From contig NZ_BDHH01000009.1 in the NCBI RefSeq assembly GCF_001748365.1, forward strand, positions 77,128 through 141,127: DNA of 64,000 nt, given 5' to 3'. A model generated the notes under the pieces. That model had not been told where the DNA came from, ran no database searches, and worked only from the letters and a program-made list of their open reading frames with translations. Made by a program: the position numbers and the translations under genes. Below are positions 35,762 to 45,100 of the stretch, one piece after another; positions within the stretch are counted from its first letter, which is position 1, and every line of letters begins with the position of its first letter. This DNA is from Fusibacter sp. 3D3 (GTDB lineage: Bacteria; Bacillota; Clostridia; Peptostreptococcales; Acidaminobacteraceae).

Positions 35762-37621
35762 ATGAAATTAAATTATGATAAGAAATCAAAAGACCCAACC
35801 TACTTTGTGCAAAAGGGCTACCGTAACGGTAATAAAACCACAACAAAGAATATCGCTAGAATTGGTAAACATTCTGAACTGCTAAAGATTACAGATGATC
35901 CTTTGGCTTATGCCAAGGAACAAGTTACTAAGTATAATGATGAAGAAAAAAATGGCAAGGTGACTATGGAGGTGAAAATCGATTTTGCTGAAAAAATCAA
36001 ACTCAACAACGACCTTGTTTCTTCTAGTACAAACTTGAATATCGGATATCTGTTTTTACAGCAGCTTTATCACGACTTGCAAATTGGATCTTTCTTTAAA
36101 AGTATAACGAATGATTCTAAGATTACTTTTGACCCAAACACTGTCAATCGTTTCCTTACTTTTGCAAGGATTCTTTACCCTGACTCCAAGTTAGGAACAC
36201 ACCAACATCTTAATCACTATTTTGAAAAGCCTTCTTTTGACTATGTCCATATACTGCGCACTATGGATCTTCTAGAGGCTCATTATGACGACTATCTTGC
36301 TTATCTTTTTGATAAAAGCAAGACTATAGTTAAACGTGATACATCTGTTTGCTATTATGACTGCTCTAATTATTATTTTGAAATCGAATCTCCCGATGAT
36401 GATTATGTTGACGAGATTACCGGTGAAATCATTAAAGGTTTTCGCAAATACGGCATATCCAAGCAACATCAACCAGCACCTCTTGTTCAGATGGGACTAT
36501 TTATGGATTCAGATGGCATACCACTTTCCATGTGCCTTACTCCAGGGGCCGATAACGAGCAGACGACAGTCATTCCATTAGAAAAAAAACTGACTGAAAT
36601 GTTTAAAGGGAAAAAGTTCATCTACTGTGCAGATGCTGGTTTGGGTGCTCTCAGCATCAGGAACTTTAATTCTATGGGTGGTAGAGCGTTTATTGTCACA
36701 CAATCCATCAAGAAACTTTCAGGCACCTTAAAAGAAGCTGTATTTAACGATACCGATTACAGACTACTCTCCACTGACAACGAAGTATCTGTAGCAGCTA
36801 TGAAGCGTTTTGATAAAAATGATCCTGCAAACAGGAATCTATATGACGACAAACTATATAAGATTGTAACAGCAGACAAAGCTATAGATCTTGGTCTTTA
36901 CGAAGAAAAAACCTTAAAAAGTGGCAAGACAAAGACAGTAAAATCAAAAGCGGTGGTTAAGCAGAAAATCATCATTACATTTTCAAGAAAGATGATGGAA
37001 TATCAGAGATTTATTAGAAACCGTCAGATAGAAAGAGCTAAAGCGCTGCTAAAAAACATAGATCCCGATTTATATAAAAAGGGACCTAATGATGTTACTC
37101 GATTTATCAAAAGAACGTCTTCTTCCAAAATGGGCGACAAAGTTATTGATCGTTATGCGCTTGACCAAGATGCCATTGAGGCAGAAGAAAAATACGATGG
37201 TTATTACGCAATAGCTACTAATCTTGATGATTCTGCAAAAGATATTATTGAAATCAGTTCTAAACGATACAAAATCGAAGACTGTTTCCGCGTTATGAAA
37301 ACAAACTTTTCAGCCCGTCCTGTGTTTCATCAGAACAAAGAAAGAATCATCGCGCATTTTATGATATGCTACACAGCTCTTCTAATCTATCGCTTGCTAG
37401 AAAAGAAACTAGACTTGAATCAAACTCATTTTTCTGTTGAAAACATTGTTGAAACTCTAAAAAATATGGAAATAGCAAATATCGAAGATATGTGTTATAT
37501 GTCAACCTACACATGCTCTCAAGTTTGCACGGCGTTAAACACTGTATTTGATTTAGAACTGAATAAAAAGTATTATCAACCAAAAGAACTCAACAAAAAA
37601 ATTAAAAAAATTTTAGGATAA
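35762..37621 (+). CDS. IS1634-family (IS4-superfamily) transposase
   Basis: A 619 aa DDE transposase. The N-terminus (YFVQKGYRNGNKTTTKNIARIGK) and the segments YYDCSNYYFEIE, LVQMGLFMDSDGIPLSMCLTPG, KFIYCADAGLGALSIRNF and the C-terminal YKIEDCFRVMKTNFSARPVFHQNKERI with AHFMICYTALLIYRLLE are typical of the IS1634/IS1549 group. The catalytic Asp residues are likely in YYDCSNYY and CADAG, and the Glu in IEDCFRVMK. The ORF is intact. It is one of the few clear genes on the plus strand. Confidence 0.93.
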   Translation: MKLNYDKKSKDPTYFVQKGYRNGNKTTTKNIARIGKHSELLKITDDPLAYAKEQVTKYNDEEKNGKVTMEVKIDFAEKIKLNNDLVSSSTNLNIGYLFLQQLYHDLQIGSFFKSITNDSKITFDPNTVNRFLTFARILYPDSKLGTHQHLNHYFEKPSFDYVHILRTMDLLEAHYDDYLAYLFDKSKTIVKRDTSVCYYDCSNYYFEIESPDDDYVDEITGEIIKGFRKYGISKQHQPAPLVQMGLFMDSDGIPLSMCLTPGADNEQTTVIPLEKKLTEMFKGKKFIYCADAGLGALSIRNFNSMGGRAFIVTQSIKKLSGTLKEAVFNDTDYRLLSTDNEVSVAAMKRFDKNDPANRNLYDDKLYKIVTADKAIDLGLYEEKTLKSGKTKTVKSKAVVKQKIIITFSRKMMEYQRFIRNRQIERAKALLKNIDPDLYKKGPNDVTRFIKRTSSSKMGDKVIDRYALDQDAIEAEEKYDGYYAIATNLDDSAKDIIEISSKRYKIEDCFRVMKTNFSARPVFHQNKERIIAHFMICYTALLIYRLLEKKLDLNQTHFSVENIVETLKNMEIANIEDMCYMSTYTCSQVCTALNTVFDLELNKKYYQPKELNKKIKKILG

Positions 37622-37650
37622 GATTTCCGTACAACAAAGTCAACACTAAT

Positions 37651-37700
37651 AAAGAGGTCACAAACAGCCATTTAAAGCCATTTGTAACCTCTTTTTATTT
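37651..37700 (+). terminator. Rho-independent terminator of the transposase gene
   Basis: AAAGAGGTCACAAA (37651-37664) pairs with TTTGTAACCTCTTT (37681-37694) with one mismatch, followed by a TTTTTATTTT tract. It lies 30 bp after the transposase stop and inside the element. Confidence 0.85.
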
Positions 37701-37720
37701 TCAAACTGTCGAAAACGGGA

Positions 37721-37805
37721 TATACTATCCTGTATGCTTTGTGCGTTACATCTTTATGACATGCCTTGTAATATTTCTGTAACAAAAGCATCTATGTACA
37801 AAACC
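37721..37805 (+). repeat. 85-bp direct repeat, right copy (target duplication)
   Basis: Identical to 35549-35633. Its last 22 bases are the start of the left arm of the long hairpin at 37784-37860, which is complete only on this side. The insertion therefore took place inside or at the edge of that hairpin arm. Confidence 0.92.
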
Positions 37806-37860
37806 ACCAAAATGCCTCGGCTGTGCCTGCAGATTGGTGGTTTTGTACATAGATGCTTTT
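37784..37860. repeat. Long hairpin with conserved GC-rich apical loop, copy C
   Basis: A perfect 27-bp inverted repeat (37784-37810 and 37834-37860; arm AAAAGCATCTATGTACAAAA plus CCACCAA) encloses a 23-nt loop (37811-37833). Read on the minus strand the loop contains GCAGGCACAGCCGAGG, matching 15 of 16 bases of the loop core in copies A and B. The stem sequence is unrelated to theirs except for the CAA/TTG next to the loop. It lies 47 bp beyond the stop of the CtpA gene and could end that transcript. The loop, however, is oriented oppositely to copies A and B relative to transcription. Confidence 0.85.
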
Positions 37861-37907
37861 AGACAATCTTTGAAACCCTTATTTATGATTACTACATTAA
37901 CTACATT

Positions 37908-39434
37908 TTAATTGAGCTTCAATAATTCTATAGCTCTATTGAGTTGTAGGTCATATTCACCTTTAATATAAGCCGCTGTTTTTACTTCAATTGAATCTAC
38001 AGTCTTAAGTGTCAAGACGCCATTTACCGTTAAATGATGCTCCGCTTGATAAGCTCTGATGGCCTTTTCTGTTTGTTCGCCAAATTGACCGTCTACACTT
38101 ACGTCATAGCCTAGCATTTTCAATCTTTGTTGAGCACCATACACATTTAAGCCGATTTCGCCTCTGTAACGGTATACTTTTTCACTCATTGGCACAAATT
38201 CCAAATACTGAGCTCTGACAATGTTGTCAACACCTCTTATTTCTAGATCGGGGGTAATGCCTTTTTTATCCACATGTGTATTATTAGGTGTTAAATATTC
38301 TGCGACCGTTAATTTGATGCCACCGCCGTTTGTAAGCGGCACTAAGTTTTGAACCGTCCCCTTGCCATAAGTTAAACTTCCAATAACGGTCCCCGTTTTG
38401 TTTTGCTGCACAGTTCCTGAAAAAATTTCAGAAGCGCTGGCAGATCCCCCGTTGACAAGCACAGCAAGTGTCATTGGCAATTTTTCACGTTCCGCTCTAA
38501 AAACTTCATCCGTTTTGCCTCTGTAATCCACTTTGACAATTTCTTTGCCTTTGTCCACAAAATAATCACTGATGTGGATTGCTGAATGTAAGAAGCCGCC
38601 TGGATTGTTTCTCACATCGACGATTAGCTTGTCAACCTTATTTTCTTGCATATATTTTATGGCCGCATCAAATTCAGCGTTTGTTTTTTCTCCAAACTGA
38701 GTGATTTCAATGTAACCTATGTTGTTTTCAAGTAATTCAAAATTTACAGTATTGACGACAATAATATCTCTTATAATTTCAAAAGGTAAAATCTCTGAAT
38801 GGTTGCCCCTTATAATGCCAAGTGTCACCTTCGTCCCCTTCTCGCCTCTAATCTTAACAACTGCTTTTTCTTTAGTCCAACCCTTAGCGTCTTCGCCATC
38901 TATTGTGGCGATTTTATCATTCGGCAAAAGGCCTGCTCTGTAAGCGGGTGTATTTTTTATAGGCGATACGATTTCAACATACTCATCTCCGTCTGTAATT
39001 GTAGCCCCTATGCCACTGAATTCACCTTCCATATCCGTACTAAATTCTGAATATTCTTCAGGTGTAAAATAGTTGCTGTGTGGATCAAGCGATTCAAAGA
39101 TGCCTCTATAAGCACCCTCTATCAAAATCTGTTTATCCACGTCTTTATAATAGTTATCTTTAGCAAAGTCTACCATAAATTCTACAAAGTTTTTATAGTA
39201 ACTCACACTCTCATCTATTTTTACTTCACCATCACTACCGACATTTACATTAACCGTATTGGCTAAAAGCGTCACATTGTTATCTGTCTGGGAAAAAACA
39301 GGCGCAATCGCTGTCCCAACTAAAAGCAAAACCAGTAGGATCACCAATATCTTTTTAAACAGCATCTGTCTTTCATGTTTTTTGTTCCGTTTGTTGCTTT
39401 GGGTTGTTTTTATTCTATTTTCCTTGCCTTTCAA
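37908..39434 (-). CDS. CtpA-type C-terminal processing peptidase (S41) with peptidoglycan-binding domain
   Basis: A 508 aa protein with a membrane anchor at about 25-45 and an extracytoplasmic body. It has an S41 N-terminal helical part, a PDZ domain at about 135-215 (VSPIKNTPAYRAGLLPNDKI) and a protease core at about 220-395. The catalytic Ser is probably S333 in NGGSASASEIFSG and the Lys K358 in TYGKGTVQ. A peptidoglycan-binding repeat lies at about 430-480 (VYGAQQRLKMLGYDVSVDGQ). It should cleave C-termini of exported proteins at the cell wall. It appears to start with TTG at 39434 (AGGAAGGTGACACA before it). Its neighbours are surface-protein genes. Confidence 0.92.
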   Translation of the reverse strand: MKGKENRIKTTQSNKRNKKHERQMLFKKILVILLVLLLVGTAIAPVFSQTDNNVTLLANTVNVNVGSDGEVKIDESVSYYKNFVEFMVDFAKDNYYKDVDKQILIEGAYRGIFESLDPHSNYFTPEEYSEFSTDMEGEFSGIGATITDGDEYVEIVSPIKNTPAYRAGLLPNDKIATIDGEDAKGWTKEKAVVKIRGEKGTKVTLGIIRGNHSEILPFEIIRDIIVVNTVNFELLENNIGYIEITQFGEKTNAEFDAAIKYMQENKVDKLIVDVRNNPGGFLHSAIHISDYFVDKGKEIVKVDYRGKTDEVFRAEREKLPMTLAVLVNGGSASASEIFSGTVQQNKTGTVIGSLTYGKGTVQNLVPLTNGGGIKLTVAEYLTPNNTHVDKKGITPDLEIRGVDNIVRAQYLEFVPMSEKVYRYRGEIGLNVYGAQQRLKMLGYDVSVDGQFGEQTEKAIRAYQAEHHLTVNGVLTLKTVDSIEVKTAAYIKGEYDLQLNRAIELLKLN

Positions 39435-39480
39435 TGTGTCACCTTCCTATCCTCTACTATGAAGCATTTTTTCATCTTTC

Positions 39481-39489
39481 ATTATAGCA
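39481..39489 (-). promoter_or_regulatory. Extended -10 promoter for the CtpA-type gene
   Basis: Minus strand TGCTATAAT (39489-39481) is an extended -10 element with a perfect TATAAT. No good -35 is seen. It lies in the 78-bp gap after the LRR gene, with the start codon about 40 nt downstream of the expected start point. Confidence 0.55.
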
Positions 39490-39512
39490 AGTTTGCCTTT
39501 AAATCTCTACGA

Positions 39513-41471
39513 TTATTTTGGTGTAAAATGATTTTCCACACCGATTATCGAAATTCGATCTTTTGAAACGCTATGCTTCTCACCTACCACATGGAACTCA
39601 TAAGGGGCGAGCGTATTCCCTCTGGCGCGTATTTTTATTAAATACGTCTTACCCGCTTCTAAAGTACCCTCTGTATAAAAGCGAATGGATTCACCCTCGT
39701 TATACCACCCCGATAAGATCTTTTCTCTATTTTCATCGAATACTGCCCCTTGAATATCGCCTTCACTCCTTGTGAAAAACACATAAAAATCTGTTTGACT
39801 GGGTTTAAAGGCGTACCAAATTTCATCGTGTGGATTTTGCACAGAACTGCCATAGTTTTCAAGATCGATTTCAAAATCTTTTTCTAAAATTGGATTTCTA
39901 GCACAGATGAGATAAGCTTCATTATATAAAACTATGGGGTTGCCTGTAAGCATCAATCGCTTTAACTCTTTTAAAGTGTTAAGGCCCTCTATACTTTGAA
40001 TTTTATTATGATCTATTTTCAAATATTTCATGCAACTAGATGCCACTTCTTTTTGAGCTTCTGCTTCTAAAATCGGAGAAATAGCTGTGATTTGATTTTC
40101 CTTTACATCCAGTCCTTCCAAATTTGTCAAAGTGGTTACAAATTTAATTTCACTGAGATTATTTTGACTGAGATTTAAATGTTTAAGATTGGGCATCTTA
40201 CCTAAAAAATCATAACCACCTTTGAGATTCGTATTATCTAGATATAAATCTTCGAGATTTGTCATTGTTTGAATAGCTGACACTTCTGCAGTGGTAGGCC
40301 CTTGAAGGTAAAGGTATTTCAAAGTCTTCAGTCCAAGAATTGGTGTGATATCTTTTGCTTTTATATAGCTTATATTTAAAAGTTCTAGATGTTTAAGTGC
40401 TTTCAGGGGCTCAAGAGATCCCGTTATTGAATTTCCATCTATCGCTAATCGCTTTAACGCCGTTAATCCCGATAATGACTCTATTTGATTAAAACGATTA
40501 GAACCTATATAGAGTTGATTCAGTTTCTTTAAGTGTTTTAGAGCACCCAGTTCTGCAATCTGATTGCCTCTAAAGTTGATTAATTCCAAATTTTCAAAAT
40601 ACTCTATGCCCATCAAATCCTGTATGGGCACATCATTATACCACTGCGTTGTGGTGGGGTTCTTTATATCATACGTTATCGCTGTAATTAAAAGTGCTTC
40701 TTTCTTTGTGATTTTTCCCTCAATTTTTTTGCCAATAGCACCTTCTACCTCACGTTTTAATACGGCTTCTAGTGTGGGATCGGCAAATTCTATGTACGGC
40801 TCTATCGTCATGTTAACACCAATACTTCCCATTATCAAAATCGCAAAAAGGGCAACCATCCATTTAAGATGCTTGACATTTAACACCCTTTTTAAATTAA
40901 AAATTGACTTTACAGGTGCAATTGAAACTTCATCAACAGACAATTTCGCAGTAACGTCTAATTTTAAACGCCTTTCTTCAATTTCTTCAGCCGTTAAATA
41001 AACCAGTTCATTTTTGTGAGCCAATGCTAACAACTTCAAGAAAAAGAAATAACGCGCCTCTTTTGATTTAGGCTCATCTAACTGCATCGCCTTTAAATTC
41101 AAGCTCTGATTGAGCTTGTTGATGGTCTCAAATATTTCTTCAATTCTAATATCTTTAAGTGCATCCGCCACTGAATGGCTTACAAAAGCAGCTTTCACTG
41201 GAGTAGGTAAAATATTCTTTTGCCATTGGCTGATGTTTGGACTAGAGATATCTTCTAAATAAAACTTGTTGCCTGAAGAAATCAATTCACTTCTTCGAAG
41301 GTTAAAGAGTTCTATCACTTGATCTAGTACACTGGTCTCGCCTAAATCAATATCAGCCTGAAATCTTTCGCGCTGTTCTTCATATTTCTTTACGACACTT
41401 ACGTTTTTCCTGTTGGATTCATACCTTAATTCAATCAGTAATTTTAACAAAGTATTGAAATTTAAGCGCAT
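39513..41471 (-). CDS. Membrane-anchored leucine-rich-repeat protein with PPC-like C-terminal domain
   Basis: A 652 aa protein. Residues 1 to about 205 are a helical cytoplasmic domain I do not recognise. A single membrane segment follows (KWMVALFAILIMGSIGVNM, about 205-225), then a connecting region. About nine LRRs run from about 300 to 515 in the bacterial SDS22-like form (LELINFRGNQIAELGALKHL, LKRLAIDGNSI, LKHLNLSQNNLSEI). A final beta domain resembles the pre-peptidase C-terminal (PPC) fold (EIWYAFKPSQTDFYVFFTRS, LEAGKTYLIKIRA). It may sense or bind wall ligands; the function is unknown. TAGGGGGTAATAA precedes the ATG. Confidence 0.8.
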   Translation of the reverse strand: MRLNFNTLLKLLIELRYESNRKNVSVVKKYEEQRERFQADIDLGETSVLDQVIELFNLRRSELISSGNKFYLEDISSPNISQWQKNILPTPVKAAFVSHSVADALKDIRIEEIFETINKLNQSLNLKAMQLDEPKSKEARYFFFLKLLALAHKNELVYLTAEEIEERRLKLDVTAKLSVDEVSIAPVKSIFNLKRVLNVKHLKWMVALFAILIMGSIGVNMTIEPYIEFADPTLEAVLKREVEGAIGKKIEGKITKKEALLITAITYDIKNPTTTQWYNDVPIQDLMGIEYFENLELINFRGNQIAELGALKHLKKLNQLYIGSNRFNQIESLSGLTALKRLAIDGNSITGSLEPLKALKHLELLNISYIKAKDITPILGLKTLKYLYLQGPTTAEVSAIQTMTNLEDLYLDNTNLKGGYDFLGKMPNLKHLNLSQNNLSEIKFVTTLTNLEGLDVKENQITAISPILEAEAQKEVASSCMKYLKIDHNKIQSIEGLNTLKELKRLMLTGNPIVLYNEAYLICARNPILEKDFEIDLENYGSSVQNPHDEIWYAFKPSQTDFYVFFTRSEGDIQGAVFDENREKILSGWYNEGESIRFYTEGTLEAGKTYLIKIRARGNTLAPYEFHVVGEKHSVSKDRISIIGVENHFTPK

Positions 41472-41503
41472 TTATTACCCCCTATTTAAACAGTTGTAGA
41501 TTT

Positions 41504-41532
41504 ATTATACTGGGGAACTGTGCGCTCTGCAA
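41504..41532 (-). promoter_or_regulatory. Promoter of the LRR-protein gene
   Basis: Minus strand TTGCAG (41532-41527), a 17-bp spacer and a perfect TATAAT (41509-41504), with a short leader of about 25 nt to the ATG at 41471. Confidence 0.72.
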
Positions 41533-41558
41533 GAAAAAAGCATTTCAAATTATAATTT

Positions 41559-41876
41559 TTATGACAAATAGTTCATAATTTCTTCTGTTAAGTCCGTACC
41601 ACCCTCTAATTGATTTCTTAGACATTCCAACGTGTATACAATCCCTTTTGGAATTCCCCAAGGGCCTAAAAAAAAAGTAATCCATAAATACCGCCAAACA
41701 TATTTCCGCCTACTTTCATGAGCCCTTATCAAGTAGATTGGCGAAGATTTTCTAATACTTGTTATTATATAATAAAAGCAGTATTTATAGATCACAAAGT
41801 GACCCCCTAATTGGATTTCATGAATAACTTCTTGCTAAGTTAAGCCTTTAATGCCCACTATTTCAAGTTCTTTCAT
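41559..41876 (-). pseudogene. Small conserved-type hypothetical protein interrupted by an in-frame amber codon
   Basis: The frame opens with ATG at 41876 (or an ATG three codons upstream) behind GAGAAGGGATG and reads MKELEIVGIKGLT, then TAG at 41837-41835. It continues without a break for 92 more codons: QEVIHEIQLGGHFVIYKY, YLIRAHES, FFLGPWGIPKGIVYTL, LEGGTDLTEEIMNYLS. From memory the combined product looks like a widespread roughly 100-residue family of unknown function with motifs like GGxFVxYxYC and GWWGIPWGPIYT. The simplest view is a recent nonsense mutation. Internal restart at the GTG at 41795 or amber readthrough are alternatives. Confidence 0.55.
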
Positions 41877-42034
41877 TGTCAACATCCCTTCTCGGGTGTT
41901 AATTATGGTTAAAATGTCAAAAGTCAGTTGCACATTAACCCCCTACCATATGCACTATCGCGTACTTCCCGTAAACGACATCAAAGGGTAGAGGCTTGCT
42001 CAACTTTTGGATTTTGACACCTAACCAATTATTT

Positions 42035-42066
42035 TAAAAAAGAAGCCATTCCTAAGGAAGGCCTCT
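42035..42066 (-). terminator. Rho-independent terminator after the large SLH gene
   Basis: On the minus strand AGAGGCCTTCC-TTA-GGAATGGCTTCT is an imperfect hairpin followed by TTTTTTAAAA. A second small hairpin (GGCATC/GATGCC) lies between it and the stop at 42148. The rest of 41877-42034 shows no recognisable feature. Confidence 0.7.
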
Positions 42067-42147
42067 GAAAAAGCCATATCTCTATGCCTATCCCAGTGGC
42101 ATCCCCTAAGATGCCTTCTCTTTTGGAAATGTTATTTTGTATCTAAA

Positions 42148-45100
42148 TTAATAAACCCAGTAATAACTTCTATTAACTTTTATGATCATGCCTTGTTCAA
42201 GTGAAATACTCGTATCTTGAATCTCATTTGAGTCGTTAACAGCGTCATTCATATTGTTATAAAATTCCATATTTATATTATCACTTATCAAACTCATCGA
42301 TGCCCTGAGTTCTTCTTTAAGCTCCCACCATTTCATGCCAATGGTTTCTTGTTTATACTCTACACCTGAGTCCACACCTCCATTGCCAAAGATAATCCCT
42401 ACAGGTCTACCATGCTCGACATCTGCGTAGAATCCATCCTTTACATGACCATCCATGATCACATTCCAGTAAGGATAAAGAGAGTATGTTTGATAGGCAG
42501 CTTGTCCTTCATAATCGTGATTAGCTTCATATGGTTTAAGTGTGTAGCGTTCATCTCCAGTGTATCTTGTGATGAAATAATCCGATGAGTACAGATAACC
42601 AGTCCAACTATTATTAGGTTTAAATTCTCCATTCGAAGAGCCTAAACCACCTTCAAGTCTTGCTGTATAGTGATTATTATCAGTTCCATTTACAGTCTGG
42701 CTAACAGAAATATTGTTAAGCGCATTATTCCCAGCACCATCGCCAGATTTCAATTCACTTGGATCCAAAATAACTAAGACCGCACTTGTTGAAGTCATCT
42801 TAACCCACTCTACACTGTGTTTAAATGAGTCTGGATGTGAGGTGTTGAATGATCCGTAATTCAGCCCGTAATTACCAACAGTAATTCTTATGCTTTGAGC
42901 ATTGGGATCGATATCAAACACTTGAATGCCGATGTTATGCGCACCATAAAGTGTTGTATCTTCTTTAGTCAATTTAACACCAGGCGCTTTAGGCGTTCCA
43001 AAAGAACCAAAATCTTTCTCTGCACTTCTTAAAGAAAGTGTACAAACATCATTAAGATCCCCTGCATCTTTAAGGCCACTTGTACTTTTAAATTGATAAT
43101 CTTCAACATTATGCTCTTCAAAAATAAGGGCATTATCCACTGTTGGTGCACTGTACCAATTTCTCAACGTTGCGCCCGCAGGTGCCGCATCACAGACAAG
43201 TTGAAGTGTCTTCGCATTAATCCAAAGACCATGGTATGCCGATCCAAAAGGTTTCCCTTGGAAGTCTATCAGTGCATTCAATGTGTTTTGATCAAGTATT
43301 ACGCCTTGCTGGAAACCGGCCATATTCGTATCTGCCTTAAACACGATGGTCAAAGTATCACCACTTCCAAGCCCAACTTCTTTAACACCTTTTTCTTCCT
43401 TGTAATAACCCTCTATTTCTGGACCCGTATAAGGTCTAATTTCAAAGACACGCGAATCCACATAAGGGACATTTTCTGGCCAATTTGTGCCATCATAGCT
43501 TTCTACATTAAATCCTGAAGTCTTAATATAAAATCTGAATTGTGCATCTGTAATGGCTTCAGTTTGACCTGATTTAAGCTTGGCAATTAATTCGAAAAAT
43601 CGAGTAGCCCCTGAATTCACACTGCGCTCTTGAGGATAATAACCATCAATCTCCCACTGCGCCGAGGTCCCCTTTTTCATAACCACGCCAATAATGCTGA
43701 CATTGTCCTCTGAAGCAGTATTGTTGAATTCATCCCTGAGAACCACTTTGATCTGACCATTAAATGTCCCTGCCAGATATCCTGGTGCAAGCTCTGGTAA
43801 TTGTTCTCCAGAGACTATACTTAGCGGCGGTTGAACCGTTACTTCTAAATGATCAAACCCCGTACTTTCAATTCTTTGAGTGACCACAGCGTCATTATAC
43901 CCCGTTGCTTTGACGGTTATTATAATGGCACTGCTCGTACTACTAAATAGCTGTCGATTGGTCTCATTAAACTTAATGGTAATTTTGCCTTCTGAAAGCG
44001 TATAATCTGAAGCTTTTAACGCACCTTCGTCATAAGCGTTACGCTTCACCATCAAGTCAGTGATTTTACCACGCCAAGTTGCATTCTCAGTGAACGTAAT
44101 TTCCATATCTTGAGCTACCGTAGGCGTAGTACTATCCGCATTAAGCGTTGGTGGTGTCAATAAAGTAGGTTGATCTGTGCCACCATTATTGCCACTTTGA
44201 CCCGAGTCCCCGCCAGTTCCGCCAGAAGTTGAACCTGCGGAAGCACCGCCACCAGCAACTGCAGCTGTATTATTGTCCGTTTCAGCTGCTGCATTGATCT
44301 TTTCGATCTTATTGGGCTTAAGGGTAAAGTCCATATCCTTAACTGAAACAGTTGCTTCATCTATGGAGCCTTCGCCTGTGAAAGTGGCTACTTTATTCAC
44401 ATAGGCGTGAGTGACATTCGAATTTTTATTGAGAGCTACGTTGACGCCTTCTGCCTCACTTGAAATGTTGAGTTTATTGATCTTTCCTGAGATAAAATTG
44501 AGTTTCGAAAAAGAGGTCAACATATCCACCATTTCAAAATTCCCAATCAGTTCAATAGTTGCATCTTTTGGAATTTCTACATTGACGGTTTTAAAACCAC
44601 TGTTTGAAGATTCTATTTTTGCAATAGATTTAATCGTCGTTGATTCAACCTCAGTACTGCCCTCACTCACCAATCTCACTTTTGAGCCGAAAGGCACATT
44701 GACAAGTACCTTGCCAAGTTTCGTGTTGATGAGAATAATACTGTTTTCACCACCTCCACGGATGATGGTATCCCCTTTAACGATGACATTTTCAAGTTCA
44801 ATATGACCGAGGCCAACACCTTCTGTGATGAAAAGGTCCCCTTCAACAGTGGTATTTTTAACCTTGATACCCGTTGCTGTCAACGTTAAGTTTCCCTTTA
44901 TTATTTGAGCATTGTCTACATCGCCCACTTGAGCATCTTTCTGACTTACAAGTTCACCCGTTGTTTTCGTTAAAAGCGTTGCCACCTCAGCACGTGTGAT
45001 TTTTTGATTAGGTCTGAAACTGCCATCTTCAAATCCAGATACGATTTTTTCATCCACAAGAAATTTGATGCCAGTTTGAACTGCAGTACTCAGTGATGCA

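Larger units (their letters stand above)
35634..37720 (+). mobile_element. IS1634-family insertion sequence, complete
   Basis: The element is about 2.09 kb. Its ends form an imperfect inverted repeat centred on GTTTTCGACA: the left end reads GGGTTTTCGACACTTG, the right end in reverse reads TCCCGTTTTCGACAGTTTG. One long transposase ORF, its own promoter and its own terminator lie inside, and the 85-bp direct repeats flank it exactly. It has separated the S-layer gene from the CtpA gene. The identical flanks suggest a recent insertion. Confidence 0.9.

Noticed and set aside
43658-43668. GCCGAGG motif inside the large SLH gene
   Set aside because: It is a short coding match without surrounding symmetry, best explained by chance.
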